A stretch of DNA of 64,000 nucleotides from Fratercula arctica. Taxonomy: Eukaryota; Chordata; Aves; Charadriiformes; Alcidae. The notes under the pieces are model-generated. The model saw nothing but the letters and a program-made list of their open reading frames with translations. It did not search any database and had not been told where the DNA came from. Position 1 is the first letter of the stretch. Every line of letters starts with the position of its first letter. Below are positions 28,201 to 41,628 of this stretch, in pieces. Location: positions 51,318,730-51,382,729 of the forward strand of contig CANTUZ010000026.1 in the NCBI GenBank assembly GCA_947846985.1. The letters are read 5' to 3'. The translations under genes and the position numbers were made by a program.

Positions 28201-31200
28201 TATGTGCCATGGGTATGAAAAATAGATTCTACCATCCTCTGCAATCCATCTCTTATATACTACATTACATACTCTCTTCTTCTGCCCAACCCTCTAAACT
28301 TCATACTAATGGACCTACAGGTCTTCTCTCCTAAGTCCTGTTGTCTTTTTGCAGTTGACTGGTTCACAATCTTACACAAGTGCAACTTCAGTCAAGGCTC
28401 AAAGACAAAGAACAACTACATTCTAGATACTTCTAGCTCACAAAAAAAAAATCAAAGAAAAAAAAAGTGTCTTGCTTGAATACAATACAAATATGGCATC
28501 ACTGATTACTTTTGCTTTGACATCTGATCCTGTCAAGTAACACTATCTTTTTGAGACTCATTTCTCAGTTTATCAAATTATTTTTACCTCTACAGCTGCC
28601 CTCTAGTGCACTTTCAATCCCTTCAAGGCATAATGATGCCTGGGAATTTAATAAACAAACTCTGAAACAAAGTAATGAAACAGTGAAAGACCACCCAAAC
28701 CTAATCTCAACACATATCCTGCAATGTCTCATAGGATACATTATTTGACAGGACCTCATTAACAACCCTTCTCTAAGCAGTTTTATGAAAAGTTTTGCTT
28801 CTCTAGTACAACACTTTCAATTTGATCATGCATTGCCCTTGTCATAAAAGGATATGAGATTATTTTGACATGATTCCTTACTGAGACACGTAAGCTCTTA
28901 CTCATACCCTTGTTATCTTCTTCATATTTATGAATTGCCTCATTACTTTTTCAGGAACTAAAGGCATTTTAAATGAATTCTGTACCTGCAATTATCAAGT
29001 GCAGATTCACAATTACCTGCACAGGTAAGCATACACTAAATAAACCAATTTCATTCAGACTGCTACATTTCTTATAATCTTAAAGTAATTTAAGTAATAA
29101 AAAACACTGGATTTTAACATTTCTACCACCTATTGCAAATAGCTGAGAAAAAAGGAAACAGAAGCATCCATAGCTAAATGGCAGAACAGAGGCTTGAGAG
29201 CAGACCCTGAAAAGCTGAACTTGCACTGTATGAGGAACACACAAATGAATCTCTCTCTTCCAAGGTGTCAGAAGAAGAGGTTAGAGAAGAAATGAAATAA
29301 AAATAAATTATGAGGACTGGATGGTGTTTAGCTTTGTAACTTTAAAGCAACTTGTGAAAGTATTAGCTGAAATACTATGATCAGTTTCTACAGGAGGAAG
29401 CAGGCACTCTGTGGAGTGCCCCAGGAATATCAGTTGGGTCCTGATACATGAGGTCATAAAGATAATGAAGATGCTGTCTGAAGGAAGCAAACAGGGATGT
29501 GAAGAACTGGAAAAAAAACCCTTCGGGTGTACTCGTTCAATTACAAAATGGTAAATTATAGTATGAATATTTATAGAGATGCATATGGGGAAAAAATAGT
29601 CAAGCTTGGTAATCCATTGTAAGCTTACTGAATGCACTCAGGAATGAGATCTTGGGGTTAGTACAGAAAGATCAATGGAAATGTTAACTCAGTGTTCATC
29701 AGCGTCAGATCAGATGTTATTTGGCAAAGGACTAGACCGTGTTATTATCCCACTGATTACATCCACATAAAACAGTATGCAGTTCTTTTACCTCAAGGAG
29801 GGCATATTTGAAATGAAAAAGGTTTAGAGGAGGGCATCAAGCATTGAAAGGTAGGAAACACAAGGAATCCAGAAAGAATGACTAAAATGAGGACACCTGA
29901 AGCACAAGGAGACCGAGGAGCAACATGTGAGAGGAGACACACAGCTAACAGACCCTCCCAACCTCCTTCAATGTAACAACTGTAAGGCATTATATGCAAA
30001 TTGTATGTACCTTTTTAAAAACAAAGGACATTCTTCTTCATCTAGCATGTAGCTAACCTATGCAATCTGTTGGTCAAAGTTATTGTAAGTAGGAAAAGCT
30101 TATACAGTTTAATAGTGAATGGACATGTGTAGATAGAAAAAACCCTGAAGAGCTACTAAGAACTAAGAGAGACAGCACTTCTGACTCAGGAACTCCCTAG
30201 GCAACAAATTACCACAAAGCTGAGACAGCTCGCTATGTTTGTCCCCTGACAGGGCTACCTTACCACTGTCAGCTACATTTTAAATACAGAGTAATAAAAA
30301 TACTTCAAAAGGATATTATGTCTGTCATTTAATTGAAAACAATCTAACTACTGACCTAACTTTATAGGTGGGAGGAACAGATTTCTTGCACTATAGTTTA
30401 GCTAAATAAGCAAAGTTACTCTGCACAGCAAAGACAAAATACATCTCCAGAGCTGTCACCAGAGAAGTATTTTTCATTTAAGTACAAATGGAACAATCCA
30501 CTTTAGAAATTTCTGTAAAACTATTTTGGAGAGACAACAATCTCAACTCTCTCTAAAACTTTTGCCAGTGGTAACAGGTTTTGTCTTTGGCAAACAATCA
30601 AAACTCATGTTTCATGGGAAGAGTGTAATTTTTTTATTTCCCCAAAACATAAAAACATTGTATCACTTATTTCTAAATTTAAAATAGATCATTGGGGGGG
30701 GGGGAGGGGGGGGAACAAACCAAAAAAACCCAACCCAACACATCACACTCAGAATAACATCCCAGAAATTAGATACCACCAAACATGAGCATGTCTGGCA
30801 CCGGTGTACCTATATAACGGGACAGTATACAATCCCATTTTTTCATCTGGCTTGAGGACTAAATTTCACCTCTACATACATTATTCCTCAGCAGAACACC
30901 TCAACTAATTTCAGAATAAATCAAAGTATCATACACACTCAGTTCCCAAATACTGCAGGCTACAGTGTCAACCTGGTCATCTGCAGACTAAGACATATAG
31001 ACTATAAAGTCTTTCTGGAGAATGACAGGCATATGAACATGGGGAAATAATGGAAGGTGACTGAAGAGGGTTTGGAGGCGAAGAAGTCAAGTAGTAGTTA
31101 TGGTATAGGGACTGGACGAAAGAGGAGAGGGCTGGGCAGATGGAAGTCAGAGCTGGAAGCACTAAATTATGCTTGTCCTGGCCCATTCCCTTGGGAGATA

Positions 31201-34200
31201 CCCTGGCCAGGGAAACAGGAAGAGGGAGACAAGGTGATAGCTGAGGAAGAAATGCTGGATTATTTCTTGGGTTTATTGTATGTTTGGCCACTTCTATTCA
31301 AGCACGCCCTAGATTACATAATCCAAAATTATCTCCATATGTCATAGTTTAAAAGCTTAAAACCTACAAATTGTCCATGCATGTCTTTGAAATACATCCC
31401 CTATCACCTTTCAGCTTACCAAAAATCAGCATATGTCAAATTACACAATGTAACATCAGTACAGGCTTCTCATCTATGAGCCACAAGAAACAGCCTTCAA
31501 CAGTTAAACTAAACTGAAAATTTACACTAAAAATTATCACAACCACATAACTAGAAACTTATCAATACTATCTCTCTTTCAGAAACCTCATTAATGGCTA
31601 CACTATCCCATTCTCCCATCTGCCTTGAGGACTAAATTCCTTGGCTATACATTATTCCTCAGCAGAGCACCTCAACTAATTGCAAAATAAATCAAATTAT
31701 CATATACGCTCAACTTTTAAATACAGCCTTTGGACCTATAATTAATACAAGAAACACAGCTACAGAATTATTTCTATATTGTAATTTATTTTTTACAGCA
31801 GCAAAATGCAGTGAGGCAGAGTACACAGTTGTTCTACATGTCAATTAGCACACAGGAAAACATCCAATTTTCTTTATCTATATAATGAATTTCATAAATA
31901 GATTTAATTATAATTCTACTGACATCAGTTGTTGACAAAGCTGTTTAATGTTTATAGAAACTGACTGTGTATACAATATGTCATGCCATAAACAGTATTA
32001 TGAAGCTTGCAAAATTCAATTATGAAAGTTTGACATTTGCAAAGAAAAGCCTGTCGTTCTTTTTAAAACATCCTGAGAGTCAAATATTTAATTTTCAAAT
32101 AAAACCTCCTTTAAGATTTTAATACATACAGTACAACAGAGCCATCCAGAAAAAATGTTTTAGGGTATTTTCTATTAAAAAGGCAGATTTGCTATTCCAA
32201 AGTTCTTACAATTCTAACTATTAGTCTCTTGTAGCCTAATATTCACCTAGAATGGATGAACAGAAACTGGACAGGACTGAGACTGACTGAGAAAAATTTC
32301 AGCTCACAGTGTTCACTTAGTCTTTTTTTAAATAAGCATCAACGTACAGTGCAAATGCCTCAAAATGACTTTCAGAAAACAAGTATTGCAGATACAGAAA
32401 ATTTTCACACATATTTTGGATTAAAAAGAAATAATTATACTGAAGAGCTCAGGTTTTTACCCCCTTACACCTTTCTTGATTGGTCAAAAATTATAAGTCA
32501 AGGCTCCTATTCTCTTACACGTTCACTACATTTGGTTTTCACTGATTTCAATAAAATTTAACACTGGAGAGGTCTTCAACTTTGCATTATAGATTTTGAC
32601 ATTTTATTCAAACAGCAAAATTCTGACTCTCTGCAGTATAGTGTAAAGCACCCACTAATTCACATAGGACAAAGATCCACCTCCTGAAGGTTACCTGTAG
32701 TGTGACATTTCAGACTCAAGTCAAGACTTGGTACAAGCTTAGCTGTTCAGATTTGAAATGAAGCTTCATGATAGCATAGGTTAAACTAATGACTGAGGCT
32801 TACAGCTATTGTTGTTTCTGCCACAAAAAATTCCAATGAAGCTGCTTTAGTTACAGCTAAATCTTATGGGCAAGTCAAAATTATTTTCTTAAAGATCTAT
32901 TCTTTTCAAAGAGAAACAGCATACAGTGAAAATCTCAGGTTCGACTAATATGAAATATAAAGCTTTGCCCTGAAAATGAAAAGCTCAAACTGGAACATTT
33001 TGGATTGATTAACTACAGAAAGATGCCACAAAGAATCCCAAAACTGAATGCAGTAAGAAATTATTTCTTTATGTCTATGTTGTAGATCAGCTGCTAGCAA
33101 AAAAAGCTCAACACTATATTTCAATGGATACACGCTACCATAAGCCCTGAACTTCTGTTTCATTGCAAATGTAACAAATCAGTCTTTCAGCTCAAACAGA
33201 AATCTACATCAGTGACATCCAACTTTACAGAAAGACTGTACTTTTTCCTCTCAGTGTTGCTTTGCAATAATGGTAAGAAAAACTGCGTGGAAGATCTCCG
33301 TGAAGTATCAGTTGTTAAGCTATTTGTTCTTAAGTTGGCTTTGATTTTATTCGACTTGTTCCTTTGGGATCTTTGAGGACAGGAGAGGAGAAAAAAAAAT
33401 ATTAAAGAATAAATACTCATCAACATCTAAACACATATTCATACCTGAGCTGCTCTCTCAAATTTTTGCATCTTTAAGTGTTTGCTCTTAAAAGACAATA
33501 AGTATCACAATTGCTTTTTGAGGAGACATAATTGAAATAGTAAATAGTTTATGAAAATAACACAAATCTGTCAGTTAGGTACATTTTGGGATGTCTACAA
33601 TTAGAATTTCTTGTCCGGTTTTCATAAATCTCAGAAAAAGTCTGTCTGGAGTCCAACTTATGGTATTTCAAGAAGGACTGCCCCCTGACCCTCACTCTTG
33701 GGAACTTCAGTGACACCAATAGGTCTGACCTTCCTTCATCCATTCAGAAGCGATGACAAAGTGTTCATAAATGAGGCAATGGAGATCATTGTAAATGCTT
33801 AGCTTAATTAACTTTCTGGATTTATAGCTCCCGACATTGAAATATGACCTTTGGCTTCAGTACACAGTAAATGCTGTCCCATGAAGAAACATTAATGTAG
33901 ATAATGTCCATTTGACAAAGGGGAATATCATTTTATTACACAAGTCCCGTTTTTGACAATTAATTTAATTTAGTTTCAAAAGCATGTAGAGACACACCTG
34001 ACATGACAATAGAGGGTTATATACCCCCAATAGAAACACAGTGAGAAGCCTTAAATATGCTAGAACTGTAGAAATAGAAAAGCAGCAGAATTACAGGACA
34101 AACAAAGTGAAAATTAGAAGGAAAACTTGAAGGTCTACATATGAATAATAGTGGGGAAGAAAATATTTATACATAAATAAAACTATGGATAACAATCCCA

Positions 34201-37200
34201 GATAAACTTAGAGGACAAGAACACATGCCAAGAACTCATTTAACTGCCTCCGTACTTCTGGAAGTGCAAAAAGCAAATCCACCCAAGTCTCTGAGCATGG
34301 GTAAATATAGGGAAAACCAGCAGAGGCAATGTTATACTAAATGTGGCCACCAATGATACTGCCAGGGGAAACATGGACAGTATCAGAAGTGACCACAGAG
34401 CTCTGCGGGCAGCCATAAAGGGCATGGGGGCCCAAGTGGTGATCTCCTCAATCCTGCCAGTGAGGGGAAAGGGTGCAAGGAAGGCACTGACAATACAAGT
34501 CAGTAAGTAGCTGTGGAGGTGGTGTTGACAACAGGGGTTTGGGTTCTACAACCATGGGATTCTGTTTGCAGGCCACCATCTGCTTAGGAGATCAGAAGCA
34601 CATTACTAAGTAGGGCAAAACAATTTTCACCAATAGGATGGCTGCCCTCATTAGGAGGGCTTTAAACTAGGAATGACGGGGGAGGGAGAGGGTGACCTGC
34701 AGTCCTGAGGGAGCAAATGGATGAGACTGCTGAGCAAAGGGCATGGGGTGGTGTGATGGGAAGGGATTGCGAAGTCAACAAAATGGGGCCTGAGTAGGGT
34801 CACCTCTAGTACCTGCATGTGGGCAAGGAGGTTCCCACAAGGCACCATTGGTAAAATCTTCCCAAATCCTCTCCAGGAACTCAACGTGCTGGGGTGCCAT
34901 GTTTAAGTGCCTGTATACTACTGCATGCAGCACGGGGAACAAACGATGGGTTAGACAGAGATGAATGTGCAGTTAGTTGCAGGGCTATGAACTTGTCAGG
35001 ATCGTGGAGGCACGGTGGAGCAGATCCCACGACTGGAGTGCTACAATGGAGAGACACAGGCTCTTGGGGCAAGACAAGTCAGGAAGATGAGGAGAGGGAG
35101 TTGCCCTTTATGTGAGAGGGCAGCTGAAGCGCATGGTGCTCGGCCTGGGGATGAGGAGGTGATAGAGAGTTTATAGGTTAGGATTAAAGAGAGGACAGGC
35201 AAGGTCCAAGGAAAAGCCAAGAAGCCTGGCTACAGAGTCATCGTAATTTTCTGTATTATACCCTCACAGGAGTATCACAACATATCATTTCAAAAAATTT
35301 TAAAATGTAAAAAAGATGGAAGTGTCAGGGCTTTTTCTTTTTTTTTTTTTTTCTTTTTTGAATGAAGCAACAATCTTCCTCTGAGAAAATACACAATTCT
35401 TCAGTGTACAGTAATGTTTCAGACAGAAAAAACATTTTGTCCCTGGTTTGCTCTAGAATGTTTTATTTTTGTAAGTATCAGCACTAAAGTATAAATCTGT
35501 CAATGGATATGGTGATCTATTAGACACTTCTCAATGTTTGTGATAGCACTTTTCAAATAATTTCCCAGAACTGCATTTATCTTCTCATCTATATATTTTT
35601 CAGAATTTTCAATAACAGAGGTAGTTTCTGAGTATTTTCTGAATTGCTATTTCCACATTTGTTTATCAATAACAAACCTCCCATATAGCCACTTCCTTAT
35701 TTATTTCAAGTCTGGAGACACACATTTTCACAGAGTATTTTTTCATTCTGCGGAAAAGAGCAATCCTTTATATTATTTGTTTGCATTATTCTACTGAACA
35801 CATTCTTTATACTCATGAATGAGATGACCAAGGCTTTCAAATAAGTCTTCTTCTAAAAACATTTTTTTAAAGCAATAAAATATTTTTAAATTAAAGAATC
35901 CTACAGCTTGACTAAAATCTGCTTCCATAGACTGGTAAGTGGAAATACTAGTGCATGACCTTTTCCTTAAGTCAATTTTGGTAAGGACTAAGAACTTCTT
36001 AAATTAGGCAAATAAAATAATTTTAAAAACTAGCTATGACAGAAAAAAAGACTACCCTTACAGTGATATATCAAACCTATGTGACTGTATATTCAGGGTG
36101 ATTGATTCCCAATACTGAAGAATATGTTGTGAATATGTGAAGAATATGCAATGAAGAATATTCCCATTGTAAGTGAAGATGAGGTTAGTGACCATCTGAT
36201 GAACCTGAAAGTGTACAAGTCCATGGGACCCAATGGGATACACCCATGGGTACCGAGGGAACTGGCAGATGAGGTTGCTAAACTGCTCTCTATTATATTC
36301 CAAAAGTCATGGCAGTCTGGTGAGGTCCCCACCGACTGGAAAAGGGGAAACATAATCCCCACTTTCAAAAAGGGAAAGAAGGAGGAACCAGGGAACTATA
36401 GGCCAGTCAGTCTCACCTCCGTGCCTGGTAAGATTATGGAGCAGATCCTCCTGGAGGCACTGCTGAGGCAGAAGAATAATGAAGAGGTGATTGCGTACAA
36501 TCAACACAGCTTCACCAAGGGCAAATCGTGCCTGACAAACCTGCTGGCCTTCTCTGAGAAGGTCACAACATCAGTAGGCAAGGGGAGAGCAACTGACATT
36601 ATTTACCTGGACCTGAGCAAAGCCTTTGACACGGTCCCACATGACATCCTGGTTTCCAAGCTGATAAAATATGGGTTTGATGGATTGACAACTCAGTGGA
36701 TAAAGAACTGGCTTGATGGCCGCACCCAAAGAGTGGCTGTCAATGGGTCTGTGTCCAAGTGGAGGCCAGTGACAAGTGGAATCCCTCAAGGATCAGTACT
36801 GGGACTGGTCTTGTTTCACATCTTCATCAGCGACATGGACAGTGGCATAGAGTTCACCCTCAGCAAGTTTGCTGACAACACCAAGCTGTGTGGAGCGGCT
36901 GACATGCTGGAGGGAAGGGATGCCATCCAGAGGGACCTTGACAGGGTGGAGAGGTGGGCCCATGACAACCTCATGAAGTTCAACAAGACCAAATGCAAGG
37001 TCCTCCATCTGGGTCGGGGCAATCCCAAGCACCGATATAGGCTGGGCAGTGACTGGCTTGAGAGCAGCCCTGAAGAAAAGGACTTGGGGGTGCTGGTGGA
37101 CAAGAGGCTCAACATGAGCCATCAGTGTGCACTAGCAGCCCACAAAGCCAATTGTATCCTGGGCTGCATCAGGAGAAGCTTGGACAGTGGGTTGAAGGAG

Positions 37201-40200
37201 GTGATTCTCCTCCTCTACTCCACTCTCATGAGACCCCACCTGGAGTACTGCGTCCAGTTCTGGAGCCCTCACTACAAGAAAGATATGGACGTGCTGGAAC
37301 ATGCCCAGAGAAGGGCCACGAGGATGATCAGAGGGCTGGAGCACCTCTCCTATGAAGACAGACTGAGCGAGTTGGGGTTGTACAGTCTGGAGAAAAGAAG
37401 GCTCCGAGAAGACCTTATAGTGACCTACCAGTATCTTAAGGGGGCCTACAAGAAAGCTGTTGAGGAACTTATTAGGATGTCAGGTAATGGTAGGACTAGA
37501 GGGAATGGATTAAAACTAGAGATGGGTTGATTCAGATTGGATGTTACGAAGAAGTTCTTCACCATGAGGGTGGTGAGACACTGGAACAGGTTGCCCAGAG
37601 AGGTGGTGGAGGCCCCATCCCTGGATGGGGCCCTCCCTTAAGGACAGGCTGGACGGGGCTCTGAGCAACCTGCTCTAGTGGGAGGTGTCGTTGCCCATGG
37701 CAGGGGCGTTGGAACTAGATGATCTTTAAGGTCCCTTCCAACCCTAACAATTCTATGACTCTACATTACACAATATACAGTGAATTCTTTAGAAAAAATT
37801 GTGGCCCTCTGCTTTTGGCAGCAACCCTATAATTTCTCCGTTTCTTCTAGTAAGCCTTTCCTCATAGTTTCTTCAATTTTCCAAGTCTTCATCACTGAAT
37901 AGGAAAGACACAGCTTGTGGAACTTTCTTTATAATTGATTATTCTTTATTACTTATTTAACTGATTTCGGGACCTTCCTGACCCAAGTGATCCCTTTAAA
38001 CTCAGTATTTCATATAATGCTAGGCACATCTAAATACCATAGGTGATTATGAAAATTATTTCCTCACACAATAGTTCTTATCGATCCCAAGAAAACCACC
38101 AGTGACGCTACTTGTACAGTGACACAACTTTGAAGCATTCTGTTTCCAATGCTGAGCCTGGCTTCACTTCCCTAAGAACAAAATAGCATAGAATAGAATA
38201 CAATACAATAATTTCAATTGGAAGAGACCTACAATGATCATTTAGTCCAACTGCCTGACCACTTCAGGACTGATCAAAAGCTAAAGCATCTTATTAAGGA
38301 CATTGTCCAAATGCCTCAAACACTGACGGGCTTGGGGCACCGACCACCCCTCTAGGAAGCCTGTTGCATTGTTTCACCATGCTCTCAGTAAAGAAATGTT
38401 TCCTGAAGTCCAATCTAAATCTCCCCTAATGCCACTTTGAGCCATTCCCAGGCATCCTGTCACTGGATGCCAGGGAGAAAAGATCAGCACCTCCCTCTCC
38501 ACCTCCCCTCCTCAAGAAGCTGTAGAGTGATGAGTTTGCCCCTCAGCCTCCTTTTCTCCACACTAGACAAGCCCAAAGTCCTTAGCCACTCCTCACAGGA
38601 CATGCCTTCCAACACTTCCACCAGCTTTGATGCCCTCCTCTGGACACATTCAAGGACCTTCACATCCTTCTTACATTGTGTGGCCCAGGATTGCACACGT
38701 TACTCCAGATGAGGCTGCACCATTGTCGAATACAGCTGTATAATCCCCTCTTTTGACCAGCTGGCCATGCTGTTTTTGATGCACCCCAGGATGTGGTTTG
38801 CCCTCTTGGCTGCCAGGGCACACTGCTGACTCCTACTGAGTCTGCTGTTGACCGGCATCCCCAGATCCCTTTCTGCAGGGCTGCTCACAAGCTGCTTCCC
38901 TCCCAATTTATACTTGTGCCCAGAAGTCAAGAGACTTTAAAAATAATTTATAATGATCTACAAAGTACTTTTTATACAAACTGCTGAAAATAAACTATGA
39001 TGGCTTTGGCTGTTAGTTCTGTCTCAGGAAGCAAACTTGGAAATTTAGTGAGTGACCAGCTTTATCACCACCCTCCAAATGAAGAGACACAAATGCAGTG
39101 CTCTTAATTAACATAGGTTTCACAAGACCAAAATTACAAAGTTAGACAGAATGAAGATAGTATTTTGGCTTTTAATCTTTAAGGTCTTTTCTCCTTTTAT
39201 GTCTTGCAAGAGGCTTACATTAATGTGTTTCTTCAACAAATAAAATCACCCACTCCCCCCTCCACTCAACTTACTTATGAGAAGAGGGTAAGAAGTCTTT
39301 TAACAACATAACGACTGCAAATAACAAATAGTTTTCTAATGAGAAAAAACTATTTGTATATACTTAGAGATTTCAAATTTACAGAATACCTAAACTTCTG
39401 AGTTAAGAATTAGTTCACTAAAGTTATTTACTTAATGTTAGGATAAATAACATTGTATAAAAATAGCAAAAAATAAAGTGCAATCTTTTGAACTGCTGCC
39501 AGATTTTTAAGCTAATAAGCACCATGAGCAAACTCTCTCAGACCTATGAGTGCTGGTCTGTGAGGATCGAGGAGAGCACATCCTGGAGCTGCACGTCCAT
39601 GTGGAGTGGAAACAATATGCCCAAGGTGGTCCCACATTGCACAAGAAGTCACCAGGATCTCTTGGCTCTGCAGTCAACGGGGTTTCCTGCTCTAGAAGCT
39701 TTATTTTACACATCAGAAACAACCCTAGCCCTTGCCAGCACTGGTAGTGTCTGTGAGTTGAAACACTTACAATAGAGTACTGATTTGAAATTCATCCAGC
39801 CTGCTGACGTCTGCGAATAAGACAGACCAGTTTGGCCAGTGTTACTTGTTTTATCTTAATAATGTGAGAACTTCGGCCAAAAATAAACTCAAAAAATACC
39901 CTATTAGGAGTCTCCCTGATCTCAGGAACAACTATCGGCAACCCATGCCACCAGGAAACATATTAGTATAGTTACAATTTTACAGGCATCTCAGAATGAA
40001 TGCACCAGCCACCTAATAAAAGTATTTTCTGGCTACTCAGCTATTACAAAGAATAGTAGGACAATAATTTGATTTAATGAAAGCTTTTTCAACAGCTTCC
40101 TCATTTATCATAGATATAGCTTATGCTGTTGTGCAACTCCAGTATGTACCACAGAAGTCACATCAATTCCAAAGTATTAAATCACAAGAGTTGCAGGGAT

Positions 40201-41596
40201 ATGAAAACATTATTCCAGCAGATGGAATGCTGTATAATGTGCTAGGTGTACTGTTAATATTTCTAGTCTCCTCTAAATCACAATGTTGTCAGGGAACACA
40301 AGCCAACCTAGGGTAATCTGGTACAATATTTTCTTATGCTGCCATAGCAGCATAAAATGAAATTAAATAGTTAGAATCAATATATTTTTCCTTTACTGTT
40401 TACTTCAGATCCATTCTGTCACATAACAATGTTGCTACATAGTTTCTACATTCAGTCAGTAGTTAACTAGTAATAAGAATACAATAAACATCTGCAACAG
40501 ACATATATACGTGAAAACTGTAAATTTTGCTAAGGATTATATTGTATTAAAATCCAGTATGAACTTCCCAAAGTTACACTGGCTCTATCACAACTTGCAA
40601 TATTAACTCATGTAAGAGCTGCTATTTCACATTTAAACCACCAAAACCTAACACCAAAATCACCACAAAAATAGAAGCTATATTGTTAAGAATTAACATT
40701 TTTCAGTGTTTTTTTAAAGTAAGAAAAAGAGCAATTGCTTGTTTATGATTTCATTTACTTATCGTTTCCTTATTTAAGATTTTTTTTTATATAGCAATAA
40801 CTAGTGTTTAATGAAAAAAAAAAAAATCAAAGATGAAAAGATTAGAAACCCCCACAGACACACTCTGAACTACACTTACTAAAGATGCACAATTCCGCAG
40901 AAACAAAAATAAGTGTGGAAACAGCAAATGTAAGTGGAAGCAGTTACTGATCCAATCAAATGAGATTCAAAGTGTAATGAGATATCACACTTGATACCTA
41001 CAACTGTTCTACATTTTCCATTTTGTGTTTAGCCATTATTTACAAAACCTTTCTAGAAGCTTTGTCACTTCTTCTTTAGCCAAACAATGTCTTTATCATT
41101 CAGCATAAATTTTGTTTTGATAGGTTTTCCTGCAACAGCAACATCAACATGCCACACTCTATTTACTGTGTAACTCAGCATCACTGATGTCAGCCCAGCA
41201 TTGTAGGCTCACAGTTATACGCAATCTGTGAGTGTTATTTTGAACTGCTGTTGTAAAAAGTGTACACCATTTTTTCTCAATATCACACATCCAAAAGATT
41301 TCAGAGGGCTGTCCATTTTATTATGGAAAAACAATGTGGTAAGTTTTTAATCTTATATTTTGCTCCAATGACCCCAACATGCCCTAATGCCCCAATTTTG
41401 CAAAGGAACATACTGTGTGTTTCCAGTACATACCTTTTTCTTTTTTTTTTTTAACAAAGCTTTCCAATCTAGAAGAGACTATTGGAATCAATCTGTCCAT
41501 AGTCCCAGTTGCTGGAGTATGCCTCATTAGAGAGGCACCGGCCTAGTTCAGCTTGATGACTTTAACCTTTCTCAGCTTGCTTTCTCTCACCATGCA

Positions 41597-41628
<32 letters not shown>

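Noticed and set aside
29308..29637. 109-codon minus-strand frame
   Set aside because: Lies antisense to an ancient plus-strand CR1 copy; no protein family recognised.
30977..31347. Overlapping 96- and 104-codon frames on opposite strands
   Set aside because: Located in a purine-rich GC-richer stretch that opens frames on both strands; no homology recognised.
36793..37122. 109-codon minus-strand frames opposite the CR1 RT
   Set aside because: Antisense shadows of the well-supported CR1 reverse-transcriptase frame.
39488..39775. GC-richer segment with overlapping 95-, 65- and 71-codon frames
   Set aside because: Looked coding-like in composition, but several frames are open at once and no domain or splice context supports any one of them.
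41599..41625. 27-A tract as the tail of a plus-strand retrocopy
   Set aside because: No AATAAA or ATTAAA at suitable distance upstream and no recognisable transcript in front of it.
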